From contig NW_017803882.1 of the NCBI RefSeq assembly GCF_001625305.1, forward strand, positions 150,650 to 214,649: a stretch of DNA of 64,000 nt, read 5' to 3'. Made by a program: the position numbers and the translations under genes. Each line of letters begins with the position of its first letter. Within the stretch, counting starts at the first letter, position 1. Origin of the DNA: Branchiostoma belcheri (Eukaryota > Chordata > Leptocardii > Amphioxiformes > Branchiostomatidae). Shown piece by piece: positions 1 through 11,194 of the stretch. Under the pieces are notes generated by a model that was not told the DNA's origin, did no database searches, and worked only from the letters and a program-made list of their open reading frames with translations.

Positions 1-2811
1 TGTTACAGGAGCACTGGCTCCTTCCTAATGACCTCTCTTATTTGAGCAGCATTAGTACTGACTTTATAGCCTGTGCTAAGTCTCCGATTGATCTTGAATC
101 AGGGGTGCTACAAGGGCGCCCGTTTGGGGGTGTGGGTATATTATGGAGGAAAAGCTTGTCTTCTGTCGTGTTTCCTGTAGATTTTGATGACGACAGCATA
201 ATTGCCACTCGGGCGATAGCCAACTGCTCGTCGTGTGTGTGTACATGCCATATGATACTCCGGCTAATATGGACATATATCTTGAGAAATTAGGTAAAAT
301 TGAAGCACTTGTTAATGATATTGATTCTTATGCCTCTGTGATAATTGGTGATTTTAATGCCTCCACTACCAATAGGTATGGCACTCTGATTCAGGAATTT
401 TGTGAGGAAACAGGAATGCATATATCTGATATGGAGTACCTCCCCGAGGACACTTACACTTACCTTAGTGATATGCATTATTCCACATCTTGGCTTGACC
501 ACTGCTTAGCTAGTGACACAGCTCACCAAAATATTACCAATATTCAGGTTCTACATGATTTTGTTACTTCTGATCATTTCCCCCTAAGTATTACGTTAAA
601 TGTGAACTTTCCCACCGTGTTTCATAATCAACATAACTCTGACTTTCCTCTTAGGATTACTGACTGGACTAAGGCGAGTCAGGAACAATTAGATAGTTAC
701 TGCATGGAGGTTTTTTCTACCTCCATGGTTACTGTCTGACCTTGAATAATCAACTTTCTAAGCTTGATCTGCCTGTTAGTGCCCTTGTTTGCAGGGACCC
801 GAACTGTGTTGATCCTCTGCACAGAAATGCTCTTGATTCACTTACTCATCAGCTGATCTCTGCTATGAAAGACTCGGCAGATATTTCACTAAAATCAAAA
901 CACAGCTGTAGTAACTTCAAACAGGTGCCAGGTTGGAATGACATTGTGAAAGACCTACATTCTGCTGCCCGGGAAGCTTATGTCTTCTGGAGAGAAATGG
1001 GCCGACCACGGTCGGGTCCCTTTTTTATCCTCATGTCCAAAGCCAGGGCAAGATTTAAACTCGCTCTAAGACAATGTAAACAACAAGAGAGCAGAGCTAG
1101 AGCTGATGCTACTGTTAAAAGTTTCTCGGTGGGTAACCGTAGAGAATTTTGGAAAAAAGTACGTAGTGCTAACTCCCCTTGTACTGTTTTACCAAACACA
1201 ATCGATGGATGCTCAGGTTCGGTGAATATTGCTGATCACTGGAAGAAGCATTTTGAAAGTCTCTTAAATTCTGTTGATAATCGGGCTCACAAGCCACCTG
1301 TGATGTCTGCTATGTCACGTGCATGTGAATTTGATTATGATATGCAAATTACAGTGTTGGAACTTGTTAACATCATTAAGGAATTGCCCAATGGAAACGC
1401 TGTTGGCTCAGATGGTATCTGTAATGAACATTTGAAGTATGCGGGCCCAAGAATTTGTATTTATCTTTCATTGTTATTGACATCTGTTATTGTGCACAAT
1501 TGTATTCCCGATATTTTGTTGGATACCATCATAGTGCCTGTCATTAAGAACAAATCAGGTAATATTTCCAGTAGTGATAACTATAGGCCGATTGCCATTA
1601 CCTCTGCGCTATCCAAGGTCTTGGAGTCGCTGTTACTTAGTCGCCTTAAACCCTTCCTTCAGACATCTGACAACCAGTTTGGATTCAAACCCAAGCATGG
1701 TATTGATATGTGTGTTTTTACTCTGAAGGAAATTATTGAATATTACAAGGGACTTGGATCCCCAGTATTCGTTTGTTTTCTGGACGCCTCCAAGGCTTTT
1801 GATCGTGTCAACCATTGGTTGTTGTTTAAAAAGCTTCTTGAAAGGAATGTCCCGTTATATCGTTATGAGATTTCTGGTATATTGGTATGAGAACCAGACT
1901 ATGTGTGTAAGGTGGGGTACTAGTTTGTCAACAAGGTTCACTGTCTCCAATGGGGTTCGACAAGGTAGCATTTTGTCGCCTCATCTATTTAACATATATA
2001 TTGATGACCTGAGTCTAAGACTGAAAAATGCTAGAGTTGGTTGTTGTGTTGGCGGTTTTGTTGTAAACCATTTGCTGTACGCCGATGATTTGTGTTTAAT
2101 ATGCCCCAGTGTTAAATCCCTTCAGAAACTGGTTGGGATATGTGAACATTTTGGCAAGGAGAATGATATTTTGTTTAACACAAGTAAAACTTGTTGTATG
2201 TATTTTCCAAGCGTTGGCCTTCCACTTCAGCAGCCTCTGCCTGTTGTAAAAATTTATAATGTGGAGTTGAAATATGTGGATTCTTTTGTGTATCTCGGCA
2301 TTCTTTTAAATGCGAAGCTCAGTGACAATGACTGTGTTCGAACTGAAATTAGACGTTTATATCGCCATACTAATTGTATTAACCGGAAATTCCATCATTG
2401 CTCTCCCGCTATGAAAAAGACTTTGTTCAGGACTTACTGCTCCCAGTTGTTTGGAGTCCAGTTATGGAACTCTGTTCATGCGAGTGTACTAGCTAAGTGC
2501 CGTGTTGCATACAACAATTGTTTCCGTATTCTCCTTAAGTTGCCAAGAGGTTGTAGTGCTAGCTCAATGTTTGTACACCTCTCTACCGATACTTTTGATG
2601 CGAGGCGCAGGAAATTGTGTTATGCCTTCATCAATAGACTCTACACCTCCAACAATAGTATCATATCCGGTCTTTTGAGGTCTGACTGTCAATTCAGAAA
2701 CTCGTATTTTAAAAATGTGTACAAACTGTTGTATGTTTAGTATTTCTGTGGTTTTATGTCTATATTGTACTATGGGGATATCCTGAAATAAAGTCATTCA
2801 TTCATATATAT
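1..2811 (+). mobile_element. Non-LTR retrotransposon (CR1/L2-like group), 5' cut by window edge
   Basis: The left window edge cuts into the element inside its endonuclease domain, so its 5' part is missing. The polymerase reading runs to 2740, followed by a short 3' tail with a polyadenylation-like AATAAA and an ATTCATTC stretch near 2795-2811, the kind of simple 3' end seen in CR1-like elements. Immediately after comes a palindrome that belongs to a different element. A related RT fragment lies on the minus strand at 8760-9043, so this family has at least two copies here. Clade placement is an inference from motif style; a phylogeny of the RT domain would be needed to fix it. Confidence 0.8.
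3..2740 (+). pseudogene. Endonuclease-reverse transcriptase polyprotein, frameshifted
   Basis: The reading starts in frame 3 with an LQEHWL endonuclease motif (from position 3), moves to frame 2 near 228, to frame 1 near 735 and back to frame 2 near 1855. Seen in order: LQEHWL, GDFNA (about 343-357), the TSDHFPLS endonuclease end motif (about 565-590), then the RT with DASKAFDRVN (about 1783), NGVRQGSILSPHLFN (about 1949) and the catalytic LLYADD (about 2075). The C-terminal part ends at 2740. The three frameshifts mean this copy cannot make the full protein. The family nicks target DNA with the endonuclease and copies its RNA at the nick with the RT. All key RT residues are still present. 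Confidence 0.85.
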
Positions 2812-2882
2812 ATTCAGAATCATGGATTTTAACCCCCTCTAGAGACATTCTCTAGAGGGGGTTAAAATCCTTGATTCTGAAT
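2812..2882. repeat. 34-bp-arm palindrome at an element junction
   Basis: Left arm 2812-2845 and right arm 2849-2882 are inverted copies with one mismatch and a 3-base loop. The right arm encodes the start of the Penelope GIY-YIG fragment that follows (VKILDSES in frame). The left arm is therefore an inverted duplicate of that element's sequence, consistent with the inverted or tail-to-head ends of Penelope-like elements or with an inverted repair event. Confidence 0.85.
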
Positions 2883-3031
2883 CGGACTTCTTTGCAAGAG
2901 GAGTTAAGGAGGCAGTCTACATAAGAGCTCACAGACCTACCCTGAACAGAGACGGGGGGCGACACAAGTTATCTGGCACGTATGACCCGCTACTACGGTC
3001 ACGAGTCTCTGACGTCACGTTCCAAGAGTAG
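2849..3031 (+). pseudogene. Penelope-like element, C-terminal GIY-YIG fragment
   Basis: The frame reading VKILDSESDFFARGVKEA, then AVYIRAHRPTLNRDGG, and ending at TAG 3029-3031 closely matches the C-terminal end of the Penelope protein found at 27927-28727 (RGVKEAIYERMYNPTLNREGG). This part lies after the GIY-YIG endonuclease core in Penelope-like elements. No RT and no endonuclease core are present, so this is a 5'-truncated remnant. It directly follows the end of the non-LTR element at the left. Confidence 0.75.
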
Positions 3032-3262
3032 ACGGGTCCATTCCGTGAACAAGGTTTACGGAGTCAGCTGAAAATTTGGGGTAAGTCCCAATCATTTTAT
3101 ATATAGAGTGTTGGAAGTTAAAGTTTAGTCTTTATTTCATAATGATTTGTACCAACACAGATGAACTTTCATGCTAACAATGTAATCTATTTGATTTGGA
3201 AGAAAAAATACATTACTACAATCTACTACTACTACTGCTACTACTACAACAAATCTACACAC

Positions 3263-3525
3263 CTGCATGAAACGATCGATCAGCTGCTTGTTCAAGATTT
3301 CTTGAAAGTCCAGAGGAAACAGGCTGACACAGGGTAACACCAGGCTGTGGCCTGTCATGGCACCCAGGTAGCACACCTCAGCTCCTGTCACATCGTCACC
3401 GCTCTGTATGCTGTCCACGATGAGGTCCCACAGCTGCCGAGTTTTCTCACTGTCGACAAACGACGGGCTTCTCGGCATCTTGTTCACAGTTTCCATGTCT
3501 CTCTATTTAATGTTCATGGGTGATC
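3263..3525 (-). CDS. First coding exon of an unrecognised spliced gene
   Basis: On the minus strand a polypyrimidine tract and TACAG acceptor end at 3526, a short 5' leader follows, and an ATG at 3496 opens a 78-codon frame beginning METVNKMPRSPSFVDSEKTR. It ends at GCAG|GTGTGT, a good donor (GT at 3262-3261). A tiny upstream reading frame (ATG AAC ATT AAA TAG) lies just before the start, in the same frame. The exon is acidic and serine-rich and later hydrophobic; I do not recognise a domain. The next exon would lie to the left, beyond the retroelement block, and I could not find it. It might be a mutated fragment, but both splice signals argue for a real exon. Confidence 0.5.
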
Positions 3526-3654
3526 CTGTAAAAAAAGATTTCAGATGTAAACATTACATCTGATGGAGTGGAGACCGCACCACCATATACAGGAAGCTGT
3601 GGCTAAAATTAGACCACATGAAACTGGGTTTCCCATGAAAGTTGGGGAAACTTT

Positions 3655-4035
3655 ATTCAAGTCAAGTCAAGTCAAAGCCTTTATTTTTCTTCGAATGCTT
3701 GTTCGACCAGCTTAAGGCCGCTTTTCAACAAGGTCGAAGTTGAGGGGAGGGGTCACGGATAAGAACCAAATCCATACAAACATAAATAATAAGTAAATAA
3801 ATCAATACAATAAGTAAATGAATAAGTTCACAAATAAATCATTAGGTTTGTAGCCATTTCAAGTCCATGGTAAGTCTCAGTTATGCCTGTTCCATAAGTG
3901 ACTTGAAGGTATGGATGGATGGTGCTGCCCTAATGTGGGGCTGGATGTTATTCCATACAACTGAGCCGGGAGTAAGCCAAGCTTCTTCTGTAAGCTTCCA
4001 AGTGCGGCCTCGGAGGGATGAGACAGTCAGTAGAA
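3655..4035 (-). mobile_element. Non-LTR retrotransposon, 3' end fragment
   Basis: Minus-strand translation from about 4030 to TAA at 3883-3881 gives a typical polymerase C-terminus: WLTPGSVVWNNIQPHIRAAP, then SIHTFKSLMEQA and stop. The VWNN...PxxIR...FK pattern is common at the end of Jockey, CR1 and L2-like polymerases. The fragment continues into an AT-rich 3' region and ends in a repeated TTGAC tail (plus strand TCAAG repeats at 3658-3677), the likely 3' terminus. The RT domain is absent. Confidence 0.65.
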
Positions 4036-5667
4036 GCTGATCTGATTATTTATGACCTTTCGCACATGCAGGTGTCCACGTAAAAAAAATCCCGGGAAAC
4101 ACAAACAAATGGAAATCCCCATGACAGCATTTCCTGAATGGTGACCTGTGGAAGGACATCCTTATCCAATCAGAGAAAAGGAAAGGTCAGCAATAAACAT
4201 CCGGTTCTTAGTAAACGTGCAAACTTGCATGTGCGTGCGTGACTACAAGTAACTCAAATACTAGTATATAATGATGGTGCAATATTTGAACAGACCTCAA
4301 GGGACTTTGGTTTAGGTGACGTGTAAAAGTACGTTATTTAAGCCGATATGCATGAAGAACCGTCACTGGCCAGGCCTTTCTTTAATGTTTCCTGGACATA
4401 ACTGAGCGTTTACTTTTCCCTGTAGTAGTAGACTGGTTTATTATTAAAATCAAAGACAAATCCAATGGCAGCCAACAGGCTGAATTGAAAGACTTGTGTA
4501 CAAATTGACAGGCAATATTGATACGCTTAAAATATCTAAGATCATTAAAATCGTAATACATGAGTACAGATAAAAACAATATTCATATGAAGAATATTAC
4601 TGGGTGTCTCCCCCAGAGGCGCCATATTACGAAGAGTCATTCCGCATGAGCGGAATGAGTTTATATGATATAATGAGCGGCATGAGTTTATATGATACAA
4701 TAAACTCTGACATAGACATATATAATTAAGGGTTAATGTCCCGCCTCGAGGAGAATATGGTGTGATAAAGTCTTGTCAGTTTCTATAACCACCAAATAAA
4801 GCCAACAAGTGAGCGCAGCGAACGAGGTGGCTTTATGAGGTGGTTATAGGCCCGTAGTGGGTATCCTGTGGTGACTACTTGCTCAGAAACTAGGCAAGAC
4901 GAGTTGGGGACGGCTACTAACGACTGGTACCCAGACAAGACTAATATCTGCAGGTCTAGACCTGCAGTTTGTTTCAGCTGAACTGAAAGACCGGCGCACA
5001 AAATACAAACAGTAAAAAAAAAACAACTCACAAAGTCCAAGCACCATGTACAATTAATAAATAAAGAAAACAAAATTATGCAAACAAGAAGGGGGGGAAT
5101 AAATGGCCATGATGCTACTTTACATTACAAAAGGCATATTGGAGGGGGGGGGACGTGTGCGGGCGTGTACGACTGCTAATGAGGACTGCTAATGAGGAAG
5201 ATAATTAGGTGAAAATTACCGCTAATTTATGCATATTTCATATACACACAGAGGTACGTGTCACGTATCCGGTCGTGTGCGGAGATTTACGGGTGGCGTG
5301 TGCAGGCGTGCGCAGGCCCGTACACAGCCCGGACACCTGAGTGGTTCATATCCGGGCCGTGGGCAAGTGTGCGGGTCGCGCACACGTGGAAATGTCCGTA
5401 TACTTGGAATTTCCGGGCGTGTACGGTACGGGAGTATACAGGCTTTTCACTAGCGCCATGTTGGAGTACAGTGATGTCTGTTAAACATGCCAACATGCTG
5501 CTACTTAATCAATTTACCCGCCAACACCTGGTCGCCGGGATTCAAATGGTAATTATCATGACGTCAATGAAAAGCCTCTATACGACCCGGAAACGTCGGT
5601 TTTTATCCAGTGAAGGAAACAAATGTAAGAGTGATGTCAAGGCCAATGCCAGATGGTAGCTAGATGA
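4036..5667. other. Non-coding repeat-derived stretch
   Basis: No convincing gene. It holds an AT-rich run at 4380-4600 that resembles a retroelement 3' region (near-polyadenylation signals on the minus strand), a direct repeat of about 25 bases at 4646-4700, the foldback at 4784-4848, two G runs (about 5090 and 5145), and a GC-rich segment at 5250-5460 rich in CGTGTGCGGG-like motifs whose open frames look accidental. Confidence 0.5.
4784..4848. repeat. Short foldback (about 22-bp arms)
   Basis: TATAACCACC...AAAGCCA at 4784 pairs with TGGCTTTATGAGGTGGTTAT ending at 4848, with two to three mismatches around a 20-base GC-rich loop (AGTGAGCGCAGCGAACGAG). It could be the end of a MITE or a recombined terminus. 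No target duplication is evident. Confidence 0.55.
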
Positions 5668-6110
5668 CCTAAGTTCCGATGGGTGCTCTTACAAAGTTCG
5701 TAGAATTAGCCGCCGATGTTGGAGTTGTACGACCCGAAAGAAAGACACAGGAGCCGACAGCTACGTGGAAACTCTGTATTGTCTTTTCTGAACTGACTGA
5801 ACTCAACTAGCTACAAGAGTACACAGGCTTTTATATATTTCGCCCTCCTACACACAAATTTCTTGGAACAAGTTGGATTCTTTGTATATTAGTCATCGTG
5901 AGTCATATCCTCTCCCTAAATTCTTAAGACATTACCGGTCAGCTCCTTGTATCCCCAAATATGGTTATACTCAAGGGTCGCCTACACTTTCCCAGACGAC
6001 AGAAGGGTTCCGAATTCAATGACTCACGGTTGCACCAGGAAATTGTACCATAGTGCAACAGAAACTAATATTATATATATATATAGCAAAAATTATAACA
6101 TATCAGGTCA
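5668..6110. repeat. 443-bp dispersed repeat, copy 1
   Basis: This segment begins CCTAAGTTCCGATGGGTGCT and ends ATAACATATCAGGTCA. It recurs at 9044-9484 with only a few substitutions and small indels, in the same orientation. Both copies start and stop at exactly the same bases, so they are defined units and not random similarity. There is a short matching end pair TGACCT/AGGTCA in this copy only. No target duplication is seen. It might be a solo LTR or the non-autonomous unit of an unknown element; it contains a TATATA box-like run near 5832. Confidence 0.75.
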
Positions 6111-7093
6111 GAGCACCCTATTACACAAACAAGCGGTCTTATGTTACTTGAAATTAAGTTGAAATTTAGATTTGCGCCTGAAAAACAGGGAGGAACAAAT
6201 AAAAATAAAAACTACTGGTCATGGTCATGCTGAAACAGTTTCGACGAAACGACGACAAAAAAAAACACCTGTTCGTGACTTACGTCGGAGTAAAACGGTA
6301 AAGCGCCGTAGGTTACGATCAAACCAAGAAAACTTACGTGTGAACTGGATAAGGGACTTTGTCTTGAAGCACAGGGGTGCACTGTGGTCTTGAAGTAAAG
6401 AAGCCTGCAGAAAAAAAGACGCCTGCTATAAACTACGTTTCTGACGTGTCAGATATTTTGGGCGGGACGGGGAATCCCCTTTTCGTCATCTCGCATGTTC
6501 CAAATGTAAAAGGGGGTGTTTTCTTTAGTTTATACCAGGTTTTGGCTTCCTTAGTTATCAATAATTCCTACATTATTTTATTATAATGCCTATTTATATA
6601 AATTAGATCATAATGGTAATAAGTTTGATACGTTCTGAATTAGATTTTAAGTATCCTCTATAGCACTTTAATGGACTCGTCTATTCATACAATAGAACTA
6701 AGCATCCCATTGGTCGCCCATATTCGCACATTCATGGTCACAAGACCTTTTATTTTTTTCTCGTTTTTTTCCACTTTATGAATCATCGCCTCGAGTAATC
6801 AAAATCGCACACCTGGATGCCACACCCTCATTAGTCCTCACCTGCGTACATGTACAGCTGCAACATAACCATGTTACTGCAGAAACACAATTTCCCGCTA
6901 ATGACTACGTCAAACGCTATAAATTGTGATTTTCTGCATCACATTACTTCTACCCCCTTCACAAAATGCATTCTCATTTACACACATACTCACAATAATA
7001 ACACATGACACTTGTGTGGGAGGGAGAGCGCCGCCTGGTTCAGGCGCTTCATTTTGTCGAACGTACAAAGTTAGGGATAGAAATACTGAAAGC
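6111..7093. other. Non-coding, AT-rich
   Basis: No supported gene. A lysine and arginine-rich 73-codon frame at 6172-6393 has no recognisable domain and no splice or promoter context. The remainder is AT-rich with no clear repeat boundary. Confidence 0.4.
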
Positions 7094-7444
7094 TTAAATC
7101 CCTAAAGCCAAAGTAACTGCTAACCTATGTTGCAAGAGATCCTTAACATACCCATCTTTAGCATTCTCGCTTTTCCACCTTCCATGTCTTTTGAAAAGTC
7201 TGTCTGGAATCCCTGCGTTAGCTGCTGCTGTCGCTCCTCCTGCTCTTAGGGAATGTAAACCAAAGGATGAAACATCTTGTAATACAGTTTTTAGCAAAGC
7301 CAGCACAATCTCCCTGGCTCTTGTGTAGCTAATCCCTCCTGATGGTCGAAGCTTCCAGCCTGTCTTGCATCTAGAAAGCCCTCTAAAAAGGTAACTATCA
7401 GAAGTCAGATCAATATCAGCTAAAGTACAATACTTCTCTAGCAT
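7094..7444 (-). pseudogene. Tyrosine recombinase C-terminal part, DIRS-like
   Basis: The 116-codon frame contains FGLHSLRAGGATAAANAG, then KRHGRW and KDGYVKD. These match the HxxR, H/W and catalytic Tyr boxes of the tyrosine recombinase fold, in the form annotated as xerD-like integrase in many invertebrate genomes and typical of DIRS-like retrotransposons. The second half of the catalytic domain is intact to its stop; the N-terminal part with the first catalytic Arg is missing or degenerate, so this is a truncated copy. Sequence at 7613-7763, just upstream in its sense, is shared with 61812-62030 and is probably from the same element type. Confidence 0.75.
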
Positions 7445-7612
7445 ATGTATGCATCAAAATATCTTTACTACGATAATGTCTCCCACATATGAGTTTCAGC
7501 TTCTCGAATGACCACTCGAATCGGAGAAAATGAACGAGTAACTTATTACAGAGGGTAGACTTATAGTCTTATACGTTAAAAATAGGCCACTATTTTGGCT
7601 GTGAATCCAATC

Positions 7613-7763
7613 AAAAAATCGTATATCAAGAGATTTTTTGCTTTCTATAGCAAACACACGTATCATGTAAACAATGAAAAAATTTTTCCCCAATTCTAAC
7701 AGAATTCTGACAGGATCAGGCAGGCAGGGAAGTTTCGGCATCCGAGCGATTGTCGGACGTACA
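7613..7763. repeat. Two-part repeat shared with 61.8-62.0 kb
   Basis: Part one (7613-7700) matches 61812-61898 in the same orientation with about three differences. Part two (about 7713-7763) matches 61980-62030 in the opposite orientation, with a 4-base CAGG insertion here. The parts are about 12 bases apart here and about 80 bases apart there. The split direct and inverted arrangement suits the terminal architecture of DIRS-like elements, which fits the recombinase fragment next to it. Confidence 0.7.
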
Positions 7764-8686
7764 CGAAGAATCAGAAATTCGCAAAAGTACCGAAGTAACG
7801 GGTTCCTTTCACAGCACTAGGTGTACAGACCGTGGACGAAGTTACGTCAACACTGGGTCCAGTGTCAGAAATTCTATTTATTTTCCGGCGCCGAAATAGA
7901 GGGGAGGGGCACACGTGCGCATCGCCAGGATCGAGGCGAGACATCCGCATATCCGCATTTGGGCCGCTTATTTTTTAAGAATCGTGGGCTTAAGTGTAGT
8001 TTACGGCCGCAAACGTCGGTTTTTCATCCCGACAAAATTACTGTGCGTTGACGATAAAAAAAAGAATCACATTAACTCGGAGACTAAAATTAAAAGCCTG
8101 GAAAGAAGTTTTATTCAACATCTTGGGCGCTTTCAGTCCTTTTATAAAAGTGGCGAATTTAGGGTACACCTACACAAATATACACAATATTACGTCGCGT
8201 TATAACCGACATGACCTTTGCCCTTGATATTCGATCAATCACCATGGTAACACGTATGTAAAAAGTCAAACAAAAACTCTTATGATATAACGGCAAAACG
8301 CGTCTTGGCTCTTAAAATTGGCCTTTAAAATATAAGATTTGAAAGAAAAGTGGCGAATTTAGGGCCCCCTCCGTTACAGGGTTTATAACGCATTATGTCT
8401 ATGTCCCTGGTATAAACAGGCCCCGCGGACCACAACGTATACAGAATCTGAATGAAAACCGACCACCCGCACGCGAGATACAGCTGCGTACATAAAATAG
8501 CTCGGTCCACATTACCTCTACGCGGAAGGATATCTCCTTCCCCGGAGCTACGTGCAGGATACCTCCCAACCGCAGTCTGTCACCAAGTGTTAATACCTAG
8601 AGAGATCATTGACTCTGAACGGAACCAAGTGAAAAACTGAGCACCTAGAGACCACGTCTAGCGACATAATAGACGTTAAACAAGGA
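7764..8686. other. Non-coding interval
   Basis: No supported gene. A 20-base phrase around GTGGCGAATTTAGGG occurs at about 8150 and again at about 8349, suggesting a small internal duplication. Short open frames here show no domain. Confidence 0.4.
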
Positions 8687-8708
8687 CAACAACAACAACA
8701 ACAACAAC
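8687..8708. repeat. (CAA)n microsatellite
   Basis: About seven uninterrupted CAA units following the ACAAGGA context, just downstream (in minus sense) of the RT fragment at 8760-9043. It may be the remnant of a retroelement tail or an independent microsatellite. Confidence 0.8.
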
Positions 8709-8759
8709 ACATGGAAAATACATACAATGGCTCTTCTTTTCGCTGAAGAGAATATCGTT

Positions 8760-9043
8760 GCGATCACCAAGTTTCACAAATCGAAATAAGTTTTTGCAGT
8801 CCTTTAACAGAAGGACAAACAATACATATATCGTCTGCATACAAAAAATGGTTCACAATAGTACTGCCAATATAGCTGCCGACACAGCTCAAGTTCAGCT
8901 CAACACTAAGGTCGGAAATGTAAACATTGAAGAGAAAGGGAGACAGTACGCTACCCTGTGGCACACCGTTACTTGCAGTAAAATTGTCAGAAAGGAAGCT
9001 GCCCCAGCGCACCCTAAAAGTCAGAGTATTATACCAGACTACG
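8760..9043 (-). pseudogene. Reverse transcriptase fragment, same family as 1-2811
   Basis: The minus strand reads RVRWGSFLSDNFTASNGVPQ, GSVLSPFLFNVYISDL and FLYADDICIVCPSVKGLQKL. The same order and spacing of motifs occurs at 1900-2140 (NGVRQGSILSPHLFN, LLYADDLCLICPSVKSLQKL). It covers only the RT palm with the catalytic Asp pair. Its 5' side stops abruptly at 9043, where copy 2 of the 443-bp repeat begins, so either that repeat inserted here or the junction is a deletion endpoint. Confidence 0.85.
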
Positions 9044-9484
9044 CCTAAGTTCCGATGGGTGCTCTTACAAAGTTCGTAGAATTAGCCGCCGATGTTGGAG
9101 TTGTACGACCCGAAAGAAAGACGCAGGAGCCGACAGCTACGTGGAAACTCTGTATTGTCTTCTCTGAACTGACTCAACTCAACTAGCTACAAGAGTACAC
9201 AGGCTTTTATATATGTCGCCCTCCTACACACAAATTTCTTGGAACAAGTTGGATTCTTTGTATATTAGTCATCGTGAGTCATATCCTCTCCCTAAATTCT
9301 TAAGACATTACCGGTTAGCTCCTTGTATCCCCAAATATGGTTATACTCAAGGGTCGCCTACACTTTCCCAGACGACAGAAGGGTTCCGAATTCAATGACT
9401 CACGGTTGCACCAGGAAATTGTACCATAGTGCAACAGAAACTAATATTATATATATACAGCAAAAATTATAACATATCAGGTCA
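9044..9484. repeat. 443-bp dispersed repeat, copy 2
   Basis: Near-identical to 5668-6110, in the same orientation and with identical ends. It abuts the RT fragment ending at 9043 with no intervening base. The (TA)n run near 9450 is shorter than in copy 1, a typical length polymorphism. Confidence 0.75.
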
Positions 9485-10330
9485 TCAAAGTTACAAGCGG
9501 GGAAACCCCTTCAAAACGTTGTTCCCATGTTTAGTATCGACAACAGGTCAAATTTAGAGAAAGAACGAGTTTGCTAAACGCTGTACGCGGAGTAGAATTT
9601 GTCCTGATCGGGACGCGGGACTCTCCCACCGTATCGGTTACTCAGCGCCTCACAACAAGTGACAGTTGGTGGGCAGACAGTACTATTAGATCTTGCCATA
9701 GGAACACATGCTTAAATACACTATTTCAACACCTCATGAAAGTACTTGCCCATACTCCAATCTCAAAAAATTTTCTGCACCAGGTAGCAACAAGGGTCTG
9801 ATTCCCAAAAATAGAGAGGAAACAGGGGGTTGACCACCTCAAATTCCCGCCACAGCTGATGATAGTAAAAAAACCTCAACTTTGACCTACATTTTCCATG
9901 GTATCCATCCGCCTGGCCAGACAAGACCTAACCACTCACATCTCTCACTACGCCCACTAAACTGGTGAAATAAACAAAACTTGACCAATGTAGGAAAGTT
10001 TAGACCCTACCTGTGCCTTCCAGCCCAAAAATCTCCAAAATGGACCAAAAATTTCAAGAGAAAAAAAGGTTTTCAAAGGTATTAACTAGGCACTACAATC
10101 GTGTTCCCATTTTGAGGCCTCTACTGCGCAACGCAAATGTGGTGTCTGCCCTTCTGGAATACAGAAAAAGAGAGTTGAGGAAAACCTACCCCCCTGGCTG
10201 ACACACTGAGGGGTTGTGATTATGTTCCCCAAAGATGAAGTTCATTGATACCTCCCTTGGGAATTGAGAGCCAGCCTCATACCCAGTGTCTGTGCCCTAT
10301 CCCGAGGCCTGTACAGCAGTGTGACAGTAT
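9485..10330. other. Non-coding interval with a 43-bp segment repeated later
   Basis: No gene seen. The segment at about 10110-10152 (CATTTTGAGGCCTCTACTGC and following) recurs at 11577-11622, where it follows the second copy of the 380-bp repeat instead of preceding it. Confidence 0.5.
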
Positions 10331-10709
10331 ACCTACCAACATCACATGACTTTTTACAAATTTCACAGGGGTCTATCTATCAACCAGTCTCATTCAGTAC
10401 TCACCATAGTCTGTTCTACCACTTTGAAGAGAAAAAACTACATTCCAATAGAAAATTTTCTTTTTCTTTCAACTTTTATACCAGCTTTCTCACTATACTA
10501 TACTAATGAAACCCCCCAAATTCACACACATACAGCTAAGAATACACAGCTGGAAACCCCCTGCATACCCCAAATCCCCTTTCTGTAACAGAATATATTG
10601 CCTGTATTGCAACCATGCCATATACAGCAATATCCATCCGTATTTTCGTCCCAACAAACAGTAAAAATGACTATTTTTGTGTGCTGAGGGGGGGGGGTGT
10701 CCCTGAGGC
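10331..10709. repeat. 380-bp duplication, copy 1
   Basis: From ACCTACCAACATCACATGAC to GTCCCTGAGGC. The copy at 11195-11576 is near-identical over its whole length (a few substitutions and a longer G run). Both copies flank the assembly gap. This could be a true repeat, a recent local duplication, or two haplotypes joined by the assembler. Confidence 0.85.
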
Positions 10710-11053
10710 AGGGCACATTTTGATTGACAGCTGTTAATTGGTGAAAAATACTATGTTATGAACCATCATAAATCACTTAGTCCATCATTTGCAACAAACC
10801 TATATGACTTTTGCAGTCATCTAAGCTTTCCAAGCTGTTTGTTGCAACTTTTAATTATCCAGTATACACACAGCCCATAGGTAAATAACAGCATATCATA
10901 CTGAGATCACACTTTTGCTAAGAAAACATAGCTAAAACATGCACCCATATTCTCCAAATCAGTCATCATCTAACAACAGGTACCAGTAGCTGATATTGAA
11001 AATAAAAATTACCAAACCTAATCCAGTTAATGAGTTTGGGTAAAAGGGGGGGG

Positions 11054-11073
11054 NNNNNNNNNNNNNNNNNNNN
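11054..11073. other. Assembly gap (20 N)
   Basis: Twenty N bases following a G run. The true size is unknown. Sequence right of it (CCTAGCCGAAGCTAGG..., through about 11160) looks like a dispersed repeat. Duplicates on both sides make a misjoin possible. Confidence 0.98.
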
Positions 11074-11194
11074 AGGGACGTCCCTAGCCGAAGCTAGGTA
11101 CTCATTTTCACCTGAGTGAAGTGAGGAAAGTCGTGTAAAGTACCTTTCCCAAGGGTACAACGTCGGGGCGCATGTTCGGACTTGTTCGGGTACG

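Noticed and set aside
5229..5659. Two overlapping plus-strand frames in GC-rich sequence
   Set aside because: They are in different phases of the same CGTGTGCGGG-rich repeat and carry no domain or splice context.
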